A stretch of 64,000 nucleotides of DNA, from the NCBI RefSeq assembly GCF_014650755.1, contig NZ_BMVO01000011.1, positions 124,001 through 188,000 of the forward strand, read 5' to 3'. Source of the stretch: Streptomyces chryseus. GTDB taxonomy: Bacteria > Actinomycetota > Actinomycetes > Streptomycetales > Streptomycetaceae. Below, piece after piece: positions 1 to 6,890 of this stretch (positions are counted from its first letter, which is position 1; the number at the start of each line of letters is the position of its first letter). The translations under genes and the position numbers were made by a program. The notes beneath the pieces are model-generated. The model did no database searches. It saw nothing but the letters and a program-made list of their open reading frames with translations, and was not told the origin of the DNA.

Positions 1-4
1 CAAC

Positions 5-20
5 TAATCAAGCTTGACTA
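5..20. promoter_or_regulatory. Imperfect palindrome, probable operator copy 1
   Basis: TAATCAA-GC-TTGACTA is a 7+2+7 inverted repeat with one mismatched pair. It matches the perfect palindrome at 51-66, 46 bp downstream. Two copies in front of an ABC exporter suggest a dimeric MarR, TetR or PadR-type repressor site. The regulator itself would lie left of the window. The role is inferred. Confidence 0.5.
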
Positions 21-50
21 ACACCGCAGGGTCGGATTACTTTGAGGCCG

Positions 51-66
51 TAGTCAAGTTTGACTA
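51..66. promoter_or_regulatory. Perfect palindrome, probable operator copy 2
   Basis: TAGTCAA-GT-TTGACTA is a perfect 7-bp inverted repeat with a 2-bp spacer. It ends 9 nt before the Shine-Dalgarno GGAGG (76-80) of the exporter operon. A bound repressor here would block transcription or the early transcribed region. That it is an operator is inferred. Confidence 0.55.
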
Positions 67-86
67 CACCTGTCCGGAGGAGAGGG

Positions 87-1070
87 ATGTCATTGACCGG
101 CGCTCACGCCGACGACGCGGCGATCGTCGTCGAAGGAGCACAGAAGCGGTACGGGCAGAAGCGGGCCCTGGACGGTCTCGACCTGGTGGTGCGGCGCGGC
201 ACGGTGCACGGCGTACTGGGGCCCAACGGCGCGGGGAAGACCACGATCGTCCGGATCCTGGCCACGCTGCTGCGGCACGACGCGGGACGGGTGGAGGTGG
301 CCGGGTACGACGTGCGGTCGCGGCCCGCTGAGGTGCGGCGGCGGATCGGGCTGCTCGGGCAGCACGCGGCGGTGGACGAGGAACTGGGCGGGCGGCAGAA
401 CCTGGAGATGTTCGGCCGGCTGTACCACCTGGGGGCACGCCGGGCGGGCGAGCGGGCGGACGAACTCCTCGCACGGTTCGGGCTCGCGGACACCGGGAGC
501 AAGGCGGTCGGCAAGTACAGCGGGGGCATGCGGCGGCGGCTCGACCTGGCGGCCTCGCTGATCACGGACCCGCAGGTGTTGTTCCTGGACGAGCCGACGA
601 CCGGGCTCGATCCGCGCGGGCGCGCGGAGGTGTGGGGCGCGGTGCGGTCGCTGGTCGGAGGCGGCACGACCGTACTGCTCACCACGCAGTACCTGGAGGA
701 GGCCGACCAACTGGCGGACCGGATCACGGTCGTCGACCGGGGCAGGGCCGTCGCGGAGGGCACGCCGGACGACCTGAAGCGCACGGTCGGCGGCGACCGC
801 ATCGATGTGGTGCTGCGCGATGCGCGGCACCTGGACGCGGCGGCCGCCCTGGTCGGCCCGGACGCGGAGACCGACGCGTACCGGCGGCGGATCAGCGCGC
901 CGGTGGCGGACCGGATGGCCGCGCTGGCCAGGACCGTACGGGCGCTGGAGGCGGCCGGGATCGAGGCGGAGGACATCGCGCTGCGCCGGCCGACGCTCGA
1001 CGAGGTGTTCCTGCACCTCACGAAGGAGACGGAACCCGGGGACTTCGCGGACGAGGAGGTCGTGGCATGA
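87..1070 (+). CDS. ABC-2 type exporter ATP-binding subunit (DrrA-like)
   Basis: This is the cytoplasmic ATPase of a two-component exporter of the daunorubicin-resistance (DrrA) type. It is 327 aa from ATG 87, chosen because GGAGG at 76-80 sits 6 nt upstream; an in-frame TTG at 60 lies inside the palindrome. Walker A GPNGAGKTT is at residues 45-53, signature YSGGM at 144-148 and Walker B LFLDEPTTGLD at 165-175. The C-terminal extension after residue 220 matches the DrrA C-terminal domain. The stop overlaps the permease start (ATGA), so the two are translationally coupled. The substrate cannot be read from sequence; hydrophobic drugs are usual for the family. Confidence 0.9.
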   Translation: MSLTGAHADDAAIVVEGAQKRYGQKRALDGLDLVVRRGTVHGVLGPNGAGKTTIVRILATLLRHDAGRVEVAGYDVRSRPAEVRRRIGLLGQHAAVDEELGGRQNLEMFGRLYHLGARRAGERADELLARFGLADTGSKAVGKYSGGMRRRLDLAASLITDPQVLFLDEPTTGLDPRGRAEVWGAVRSLVGGGTTVLLTTQYLEEADQLADRITVVDRGRAVAEGTPDDLKRTVGGDRIDVVLRDARHLDAAAALVGPDAETDAYRRRISAPVADRMAALARTVRALEAAGIEAEDIALRRPTLDEVFLHLTKETEPGDFADEEVVA

Positions 1071-1858
1071 GCGCGAACGCGGTCGGATGGGCGGTCGCCG
1101 ACTCCTGGACGATGACGCGGCGGGAACTCGCCCACTGGGGGCGGCAGCCGGTCCAGGTCGTCGTCGGCCTGGTCTTCCCGGTGATGCTGCTGCTCATGTT
1201 CGGCTTCCTGATCGGCGGCGGCAAGGGCGTCCAGGGGGACTACGTCGACTTCCTGGTGCCCGGCATGCTGGCGCTGACCATGGCCTTCGGCCTGGAGGCG
1301 ACGATGCTCGCGGTCACCCAGGACCTCAACAAGGGCGTCATCGACCGGTTCCGCTCCATGCCGATGACCTCGGGGGCGGTGCTCGTGGGGCGCGCGGTCG
1401 CGGACATGCTCCAGTCGGCGGCCGGCCTGGTGATCCTGGTCGGCGTGGGGTGGGCGGTCGGGTGGCGCTGGCACGGCGGGCCGCTCGCGTTCCTGGGGGC
1501 GCTGGGGCTGTTGCTGCTGCTGCGTTTCGCGATGCTGTGGGTCGGCATCCACCTGGCGATGGTGGCGGGCAGGCCGGAGATGGTCCAGGCGGTGCAGATC
1601 CTGGTGTGGCCGGTGGGCTTCCTCTCCAGCGTCTTCGCGGCGCCGGCGTCGATGCCGGACTGGCTCGGCAGGGTCGTCCAGTGGAACCCGCTGTCGGCGA
1701 CCGCCACGGCGGTACGGGACCTCTTCGGCAGCCCGGCGGCGGCCGCCTCCTCCTGGCCCGCGGAACACGCGGGGCTGCTGGCGGTGGTGTGGCCGGTGGT
1801 GCTGGTGGCGGTGTTCTTTCCGCTGGCGGTACGGCGGTTCGGACGGCTGAACCAGTGA
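1067..1858 (+). CDS. ABC-2 type exporter permease (DrrB-like)
   Basis: This is the membrane subunit paired with the ATPase just upstream; the ATG overlaps its TGA by 4 nt. It has 263 aa with about six hydrophobic segments in the ABC-2 arrangement, beginning after a short cytoplasmic arm containing TMTRRELAHW. A central segment DLNKGVIDRFRSMPM resembles the conserved loop of DrrB-type permeases, and WNPLSATATAVRDL near the end is also typical. It acts in the cytoplasmic membrane as an efflux channel. The exported compound is unknown. Confidence 0.88.
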   Translation: MSANAVGWAVADSWTMTRRELAHWGRQPVQVVVGLVFPVMLLLMFGFLIGGGKGVQGDYVDFLVPGMLALTMAFGLEATMLAVTQDLNKGVIDRFRSMPMTSGAVLVGRAVADMLQSAAGLVILVGVGWAVGWRWHGGPLAFLGALGLLLLLRFAMLWVGIHLAMVAGRPEMVQAVQILVWPVGFLSSVFAAPASMPDWLGRVVQWNPLSATATAVRDLFGSPAAAASSWPAEHAGLLAVVWPVVLVAVFFPLAVRRFGRLNQ

Positions 1859-1917
1859 GGAAGCCGACCGGCTGAAAGGGGAACCCGGTCGCGGTCCGCG
1901 GTGTACCAGAAGGAGAA

Positions 1918-1942
1918 GCGGTCCACTGGGGCCGTGGACCGC
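1918..1942 (+). terminator. Hairpin after the exporter operon
   Basis: A perfect 9-bp stem, GCGGTCCAC with GTGGACCGC and a 7-nt loop, lies between the permease stop and the next ATG at 1959. There is no T-tract. It could end the exporter transcript or fold in the leader of the next gene. Confidence 0.4.
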
Positions 1943-1958
1943 GAGACCGGGGGCTGTC

Positions 1959-3158
1959 ATGAGCAAGCGGTTCACTTCGGTGGGGGCGCTGGCGGGCGTG
2001 GTGCTCGTCGCGTCGCCGGTGTGGCCGGCGGGGTGCGCGGCGCCGGAGCGTGATCCGGGGCGCCGGGACGCGCCGGGGGCGACGCGGACGGCGCGTCCGG
2101 TGCCGGTGGTGCCCTCCGGCCGCGAACTGCCCGGCGCGGCGCACCTGGTGGGGCTCGCCGCGGACGCCAGCGGCTTCGCGCTGCTCGCCATGTGCGCGCA
2201 GGACGTGCGGCGGCCCGAGAACGGGTTCTGCCGGCAGTACGTGGCGGTGCTGGACAAGGGCGCGCGGCGGTGGCGGCTGGGCACGTCACCGCTCGATCCG
2301 TCCGGCACGGACGGCGTGTCGGCCGATAGGAGGGTGCCCGGCTCCGGGCGGGTGTGGCTGCACGAAGGGGTGGAGGACGACCGGCACCGTTCGTGGTTCA
2401 CGGCGGACGGCGGGCGCTCCTGGCAGGCGCGCGACGTACGGCGCGCCGGGTCGGTGCGCTCGCTCCCTGCGGGCGCCGCGCTGTCGACGCTGTGCGGGTA
2501 CCCGACCGCCCCGGACGGTCACCGCTGCGCGCAGGACCGGCTCCTGGTGCTGTCCCCCGACGACGGCAGGCTGCGCTCCCTGCGGACCCTGCCGCCGCTG
2601 ACGGGGCGTCTGGTGCCGGCGCGGCACGCCGAGCCCGACGGATCGTGGTGGGTCTCCGGGCAGGACCCGAAGAGCGGCGAGCCGGCGGTCGCCGTGTCCC
2701 GCGACGCGGGCCGGACCTGGACGGCGAGCAGGCTGGACCGGCCGCTCAGGCAGCCGGGCGGGGGCGTGCGGGTCTCGGTGGGCGACGGTGTGGTCTACGC
2801 GGCGGAGAAGGGCGAACTGCCGTCCGGCGAACCGGTGAACGTACGGGCCGTCCACCGCAGCCGGGACGGCGGCCGCACCTGGGAGCGGACCTGGACGACG
2901 CGCGCGACGGGCGAACCGCGCTCGCTGCTGGGCGTGCTGATACCGGGGGCGGGCGACGCCCTGCGGCTGTACGCGGAGCGCGGCCACTGCACCAGCGCGG
3001 ACGGGGGCCGCACCTTCACCCGGATCACGGGCCCCTACTTCGGCCACGCGTCGACGATCGCCCCGGGCCGGCTGGTGAGCGAGGGCGGGTGCGACTTCCG
3101 CCTGTCCGCCGACGGGGTGCGGTGGGCCGCCTTCACCGTGGGCAGCTGCGAGGACTGA
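1959..3158 (+). CDS. Exported protein with Asp-box (BNR) repeats, possible lipoprotein
   Basis: The protein has 399 aa and a hydrophobic N-terminus ending in PAGC (Cys26), an acceptable but weak lipobox, so it is probably exported and perhaps lipid-anchored. At least four Asp-box motifs of the S-x-D-x-G-x-T-W type occur near Asp150 (TADGGRSW), Asp249 (SRDAGRTW), Asp303 (SRDGGRTW) and Asp348 (SADGGRTF). Such repeats form the blades of beta-propellers in sialidases and many non-enzymatic proteins. I see no sialidase arginine triad that I can assign, so no enzymatic function is claimed. The start ATG has only a G-rich stretch upstream. It stands alone after the ABC exporter. Confidence 0.75.
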   Translation: MSKRFTSVGALAGVVLVASPVWPAGCAAPERDPGRRDAPGATRTARPVPVVPSGRELPGAAHLVGLAADASGFALLAMCAQDVRRPENGFCRQYVAVLDKGARRWRLGTSPLDPSGTDGVSADRRVPGSGRVWLHEGVEDDRHRSWFTADGGRSWQARDVRRAGSVRSLPAGAALSTLCGYPTAPDGHRCAQDRLLVLSPDDGRLRSLRTLPPLTGRLVPARHAEPDGSWWVSGQDPKSGEPAVAVSRDAGRTWTASRLDRPLRQPGGGVRVSVGDGVVYAAEKGELPSGEPVNVRAVHRSRDGGRTWERTWTTRATGEPRSLLGVLIPGAGDALRLYAERGHCTSADGGRTFTRITGPYFGHASTIAPGRLVSEGGCDFRLSADGVRWAAFTVGSCED

Positions 3159-3160
3159 CG

Positions 3161-3207
3161 CCCCGGCCCAAGGCCCACGGCCCACGACCGCGGGCTCCGG
3201 GCCGGGG
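3161..3207. terminator. Hairpin between convergent genes
   Basis: CCCCGGCCC (3161-3169) pairs perfectly with GGGCCGGGG (3199-3207) across a 29-nt loop, between the Asp-box gene and the decarboxylase gene that converge here. It may end transcription from both sides; the long loop makes this only moderately convincing. Confidence 0.35.
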
Positions 3208-3230
3208 GCGGGCCCCACCGCGCCCGGCCT

Positions 3231-4649
3231 TCAGTGGTGGAACGAGGTCGCGGCGGACGTGTCCCGGGTCGCCGGGCCGGACTGGGCGCGCAGCTCGGGG
3301 AGCACCTGCTCGAAGCTCTCCACCAGCAGCTCGGCCAGATCCGCGGAGAAGCCGTTGCGGCACACGATCCGCAGCACGGCGAGGTCCTCCCGGTTCGCGG
3401 GGAAGGTGTACGCCGGCACCAGCCACCCCCGCTCCCGCAGCCGCCGCGACACGTCGAAGACGTCGAAGTTCCGTACGCCGGGCGCGGTGGTGAAGGCGAA
3501 CACCGGCAACTCGTCCCCGCGCGAGAGGAGGCGGAAGTCGCCCGTCGCCTCGATCCGGGACGCGAGCCCCCGCGCCACGTCCCGCGACGCCTGCTGCACG
3601 GCCCGGTACCCGTCCCGGCCGAGCCGCAGGAAGGAGTAGTACTGCGCGACCACCTGGGCACCGGGCCGGGAGAAGTTGAGGGCGAAGGTCGGCATGTCGC
3701 CGCCCAGGTAGTTGACCCGGAAGACCAGTTCCTCCGGGAGCTCGGCGGGCGAGCGCCACAGCGCCCAGCCGACCCCCGGATAGACCAGGCCGTACTTGTG
3801 CCCGGAGGTGTTGATGGAGGCGACCCTCGGCAGCCGGAAGTCCCACACCAGGTCCTCGTCGAGGAAGGGAGCGATCATCGCGCCGGACGCCCCGTCCACA
3901 TGCACCGGTACGTCGAGCCCCGTGCGCTCCTGGAGTCCGTCCAGGGCCGCGCAGATCTCGGCGACGGGTTCGTACGAGCCGTCGAAGGTGGAGCCGAGGA
4001 CGGCGACCACACCGATGGTGTTCTCGTCGCAGAGCGCCGCCGCTGACTGCGGGTCGAGGTGGAAGCGCTCGCCCTCCATCGGGACTTGGCGCGCCTCGAT
4101 CTCCCAGAAGGTGCAGAACTTGTCCCAGCAGACCTGGACGTTCGCGCCCATCACCAGGTTGGGCCGGGCCGTGCCCGGGTACCGGTCGGCGTTCCTGAGG
4201 GCCCAGCGGCGCTTGAGGGCCAGTCCGGCGAGCATGCACGCCTCGCTGGACCCGGTCGTCGAGCAGCCCACCGTCGCCGTGGGCTCCGGCGCGTTCCACA
4301 GGTCGGCGAGCATGGCGACGCAGCGCCGCTCCAGCTCGGCGGTCCGGGGGTACTCGTCCTTGTCGATCATGTTCTTGTCCCGGCACTCACCCATCAGCGC
4401 GGCCGCCTGCGGTTCCATCCAGGTGGTGACGAAGGTGGCGAGATTGAGCCGGGAGTTGCCGTCGAGCATCAGTTCGTCGTGCACGAGCTGATACGCCGTC
4501 GTGGGCGCCATGGGCCCGTCGGGCAGCCGGTGCCGGGGCGGGGCGGCCTCCATGTCGCCGACCGGGTCGGCCACGCCGTAGAAGGGGTTCAGGGCCAGCT
4601 TGCGGTGTCGCTCGCCGTCCCCGTCCGTACCGCCTTGGTGAAGTGCCAT
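3231..4649 (-). CDS. gadB: Glutamate decarboxylase
   Basis: A PLP-dependent enzyme converting L-glutamate to 4-aminobutyrate and CO2 with consumption of a proton. It is 472 aa, close to the roughly 466 aa of E. coli GadB. The PLP lysine is Lys285 in SINTSGHKYG, preceded by the cofactor-binding VHVDGASGAMIAPF. The family-typical N-terminal stretch with RLPDGPMAPTTAYQ is present. ATG 4649 was chosen because the reading frame upstream is unlike the family and holds no better ribosome site. No antiporter gene is adjacent, so an acid-resistance role is not evident; GABA metabolism is equally likely. It is divergent from the tipA-like gene. Confidence 0.93.
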   Translation of the reverse strand: MALHQGGTDGDGERHRKLALNPFYGVADPVGDMEAAPPRHRLPDGPMAPTTAYQLVHDELMLDGNSRLNLATFVTTWMEPQAAALMGECRDKNMIDKDEYPRTAELERRCVAMLADLWNAPEPTATVGCSTTGSSEACMLAGLALKRRWALRNADRYPGTARPNLVMGANVQVCWDKFCTFWEIEARQVPMEGERFHLDPQSAAALCDENTIGVVAVLGSTFDGSYEPVAEICAALDGLQERTGLDVPVHVDGASGAMIAPFLDEDLVWDFRLPRVASINTSGHKYGLVYPGVGWALWRSPAELPEELVFRVNYLGGDMPTFALNFSRPGAQVVAQYYSFLRLGRDGYRAVQQASRDVARGLASRIEATGDFRLLSRGDELPVFAFTTAPGVRNFDVFDVSRRLRERGWLVPAYTFPANREDLAVLRIVCRNGFSADLAELLVESFEQVLPELRAQSGPATRDTSAATSFHH

Positions 4650-4700
4650 GGGCTCACCATAAGGGTGGATAAGTGGACGTAACACTCCACCGAGCGGGGG

Positions 4701-4731
4701 TTGCACCTCACGTGGCGTGAGGGATCAGGCT
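4701..4731 (+). promoter_or_regulatory. tipA-type promoter with MerR operator
   Basis: TTGCAC (4701-4706) fits a -35 box and CAGGCT (4726-4731) a -10 box, separated by 19 bp, the long spacer typical of MerR-activated promoters. The spacer contains CCTCACG-TGG-CGTGAGG (4706-4722), a perfect 7-bp inverted repeat. This closely resembles the known thiostrepton-inducible tipA promoter, and the downstream gene encodes a TipA homologue, so autoactivation is likely. Confidence 0.75.
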
Positions 4732-4767
4732 GAGGTGCGTACCAGGAAGAAGAAGGAGCGGAAAGCC

Positions 4768-5526
4768 ATGAGCTACTCCGTGGGACAGGTCGCCGGGTTC
4801 GCCGGAGTGACGGTGCGCACCCTGCACCACTACGACGGGATCGGACTGCTCTCCCCGAGCGCCCGCAGCCACGCGGGTCACCGGCGCTACGACGACGCCG
4901 ACCTCGACCGGTTGCAGCAGATCCTGTTCTACCGGGAGCTCGGGTTCCCGCTCGACGAGGTGGCGGCTCTCCTCGACGACCCGCGGGTGGACCCGCGGGA
5001 GCACCTGCGGCGCCAGCACGAGTTGCTGTCCGGCCGGATCGCGAAACTGCAGGAGATGGCCGCCGCCGTCGAAACCGCCTTGGAGGCACGGAAGATGGGC
5101 ATCAACCTCACCCCGGAAGAGAAGTTCGAGGTCTTCGGCGACCACGATCCCGACCAGTACGCCGAGGAGGTCGAGCAGCGCTGGGGCAGCAGCGAGGCGT
5201 ACGAGCAGTCGCAGCGCAGGGCCGCGTCGTACACCAAGGACGACTGGCAGCGGATCAAGGAGGAGAACGCCGGGAACACCGCCGGCCTGGTCGCCGCGAT
5301 GGAGGACGGAGCCGCGCCCGACTCGGTGCGGGCCATGGACCTGGCGGAGGAGCACCGCTTGCTGATCAGCCGCAATCACTACGACTGCGACTACGGGATG
5401 CACGTCTGCCTCGCCGAGATGTACGTGGCCGACGAGCGCTTCACGACGTCCATCGACGCCGCGAAGCCGGGCCTGGCGGCCTACTTGCGTGAGGCGATCC
5501 TGGCCAACGCGGCCCGCCACGCGTAG
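4768..5526 (+). CDS. tipA: TipA-like MerR-family multidrug-binding transcriptional activator
   Basis: A thiopeptide- and multidrug-responsive activator. From ATG 4768, with AAGGAG at 4753-4758, it is 252 aa, essentially the length of TipAL. Residues 1-70 form a MerR winged helix (YSVGQVAGFAGVTVRTLHHYD), followed by a dimerising coiled coil. Residues 110-252 form the drug-binding TipAS domain, beginning MGINLTPEEKFEVFGD and ending with GLAAYLREAILANAARH. A longer frame opening with GTG 4717 is rejected because that codon lies inside the promoter operator. In TipA the antibiotic is bound covalently by a cysteine; Cys residues in HYDCDYGMHVCL are candidates. The gene is preceded by a tipA-like promoter and is monocistronic. 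Confidence 0.93.
   Translation: MSYSVGQVAGFAGVTVRTLHHYDGIGLLSPSARSHAGHRRYDDADLDRLQQILFYRELGFPLDEVAALLDDPRVDPREHLRRQHELLSGRIAKLQEMAAAVETALEARKMGINLTPEEKFEVFGDHDPDQYAEEVEQRWGSSEAYEQSQRRAASYTKDDWQRIKEENAGNTAGLVAAMEDGAAPDSVRAMDLAEEHRLLISRNHYDCDYGMHVCLAEMYVADERFTTSIDAAKPGLAAYLREAILANAARHA
5095..5526 (+). other. Internal in-frame start giving the TipAS drug-binding domain alone
   Basis: Met110 of the tipA-like gene (ATG 5095) has its own Shine-Dalgarno, GGAGG at 5082-5086, 8 nt upstream. In S. lividans, TipAS is made this way from the tipAL mRNA and acts as a separate drug-sequestering protein of 144 aa; here the product would be 143 aa. The retained internal ribosome site is seen directly; production of the short form is inferred from the known family. 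Confidence 0.65.
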
Positions 5527-5587
5527 CGCGGCGCCCGGCGCCGCACCGCGCCGCGGACGAAGTGAGCCGCGCCGCACACGGAACAGG

Positions 5588-5642
5588 GGCCCGTACGGCT
5601 CCGGAGGCGCCCGCGAGGCGCGCCTCGGGAGCCGTACGGGCC
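5588..5642. terminator. Strong bidirectional terminator between tipA and the YbjQ-like gene
   Basis: A 15-bp perfect outer stem (5588-5602 with 5628-5642) is extended after single opposed G bases by a 7-bp inner stem (5604-5610 with 5620-5626) and a 9-nt loop. It lies between convergent genes and ends 4 nt before the stop of the minus-strand gene. There is no T-tract, as is common in Streptomyces. Confidence 0.75.
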
Positions 5643-5646
5643 GCCG

Positions 5647-6012
5647 TCACTCCTTGGCGAGGACGACCGCCGTGCCGTACGCGCACACCTCGGTGCCCAC
5701 GTCGGCCGCGTCGGTCACGTCGAAACGCATCATCAGCACGCCGTTGGCGCCGCGCGCCCTGGCCTGTTCGACGAGCCGTTCCATCGCCTGGTTGCGGGTC
5801 TCCACCAGCGTCTTGGTGAGCCCCTTGAGCTCACCGCCGATCATCGACTTCAGCCCCGCGCCGATCTGGCTGCCCAAGTGCCGTGAGCGCACCGTCAGAC
5901 CGAAGACCTCACCGATCACGCGCTCCACCCGGTAGCCGGGAGCGTCGTTCGTGGTGACCACCAGCACATCGGACTGGGTGCCCTGCCCGCCGCCGTAATC
6001 CTCGATGCCCAT
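5647..6012 (-). CDS. YbjQ / UPF0145 family protein
   Basis: A small cytosolic protein of 121 aa of the YbjQ (UPF0145) family. It shows the family pattern LVVTTNDAPGYRVERVIGEVFGL near the N-terminus and ARARGANGVLMMRFD near the C-terminus, ending EVCAYGTAVVL. Such proteins form oligomers of unproven function. ATG 6012 is preferred over an ATG two codons upstream because AGGAGG lies 9 nt before it and only 3 nt before the alternative. It is divergent from the DedA gene, with about 150 bp between them. Confidence 0.85.
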   Translation of the reverse strand: MGIEDYGGGQGTQSDVLVVTTNDAPGYRVERVIGEVFGLTVRSRHLGSQIGAGLKSMIGGELKGLTKTLVETRNQAMERLVEQARARGANGVLMMRFDVTDAADVGTEVCAYGTAVVLAKE

Positions 6013-6161
6013 CCGCATCCACCTCCTGCCGGACAGCTTGGCCGCAGTCCGGCTCCTTCGCATCCCCGTGAGTGCCTACTGGAACCAGGAGCACACCGGT
6101 GGCGTTGATAGCTTTGGGCGCACACCCGCAGACGACGACCCCACCCTGGAGCCCGGTACCC

Positions 6162-6857
6162 GTGAATACGCTTGCGCTCGGACCCTCCTGGCTGGATCCG
6201 GACTATCTCCTGGAGCAGTTCGGCCTGATCGGCCTGCTGGTCATCGTGTTCGCCGAGTCCGGCCTGCTCATCGGCTTCTTCCTGCCGGGCGACTCGCTGC
6301 TGTTCACCACCGGCCTGCTGGTGACCACGGGCGTACTGGACACCCCGCTGTGGCTGGTCTGCACCCTGGTCTGCCTCGCGGCGATCATCGGGGACCAGGT
6401 CGGCTATCTCTTCGGCCGCAAGGTCGGACCGGCCCTGTTCAAGCGCCCCGACTCCAAGCTCTTCAAACAGGAGAACGTCGAGAAGGCCCACGACTTCTTC
6501 GAGAAGTACGGCCCCAAGTCGCTGGTCCTGGCCCGCTTCGTGCCGATCGTCCGTACCTTCACGCCGATCATCGCGGGCGTGAGCCGGATGAACTACCGCT
6601 CGTTCATCACGTACAACATCATCGGCGGTGTGCTCTGGGGCGCGGGCGTGACGCTGCTCGGCGCCTCGCTCGGCAAGGTCGAATTCGTCCACAAGAACAT
6701 CGAAGCGATCCTGATCCTGATCGTCCTGATCTCGGTCCTCCCGATCGTCATCGAGTACCTGCGCGCCCGGAGCAAGAACAAGAAGGCCGCGGCCGCCGCC
6801 GGGGACCCGTCCGACGGCACGCCCCCGTCCTCGCGCGGCCGCCACGCCAAGCGCTGA
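6162..6857 (+). CDS. DedA family membrane protein
   Basis: An integral membrane protein of the DedA/VTT family, 231 aa from GTG 6162 (GGAG at 6148-6151). The DedA hallmarks are present: FAESGLLIGFFLPGDSLLFT near residue 30, and the conserved arginine and glycine motif FVPIVRTFTPIIAGVSRMNY in the second half. There are about five hydrophobic segments and a basic C-terminal tail. DedA proteins are linked to lipid-carrier (undecaprenyl phosphate) or phospholipid translocation and to membrane homeostasis. A longer frame starting at 6072 adds 30 residues with no family resemblance. It converges on the ThrE-like gene. Confidence 0.88.
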   Translation: MNTLALGPSWLDPDYLLEQFGLIGLLVIVFAESGLLIGFFLPGDSLLFTTGLLVTTGVLDTPLWLVCTLVCLAAIIGDQVGYLFGRKVGPALFKRPDSKLFKQENVEKAHDFFEKYGPKSLVLARFVPIVRTFTPIIAGVSRMNYRSFITYNIIGGVLWGAGVTLLGASLGKVEFVHKNIEAILILIVLISVLPIVIEYLRARSKNKKAAAAAGDPSDGTPPSSRGRHAKR

Positions 6858-6890
6858 CCCGCCAAGCGCCGACCCGCCGGGGCCGAGAGC

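Noticed and set aside
4717..4767. Longer N-terminus for the TipA-like protein
   Set aside because: The GTG lies within the promoter palindrome and ahead of the expected transcription start; the ATG at 4768 has a good Shine-Dalgarno and gives the known TipAL length.
1..6857. Specialised-metabolite gene cluster suggested by the DrrAB-like pump and TipA
   Set aside because: No synthase, peptide-modifying or tailoring genes are present; pump and TipA are separate resistance or sensing genes.
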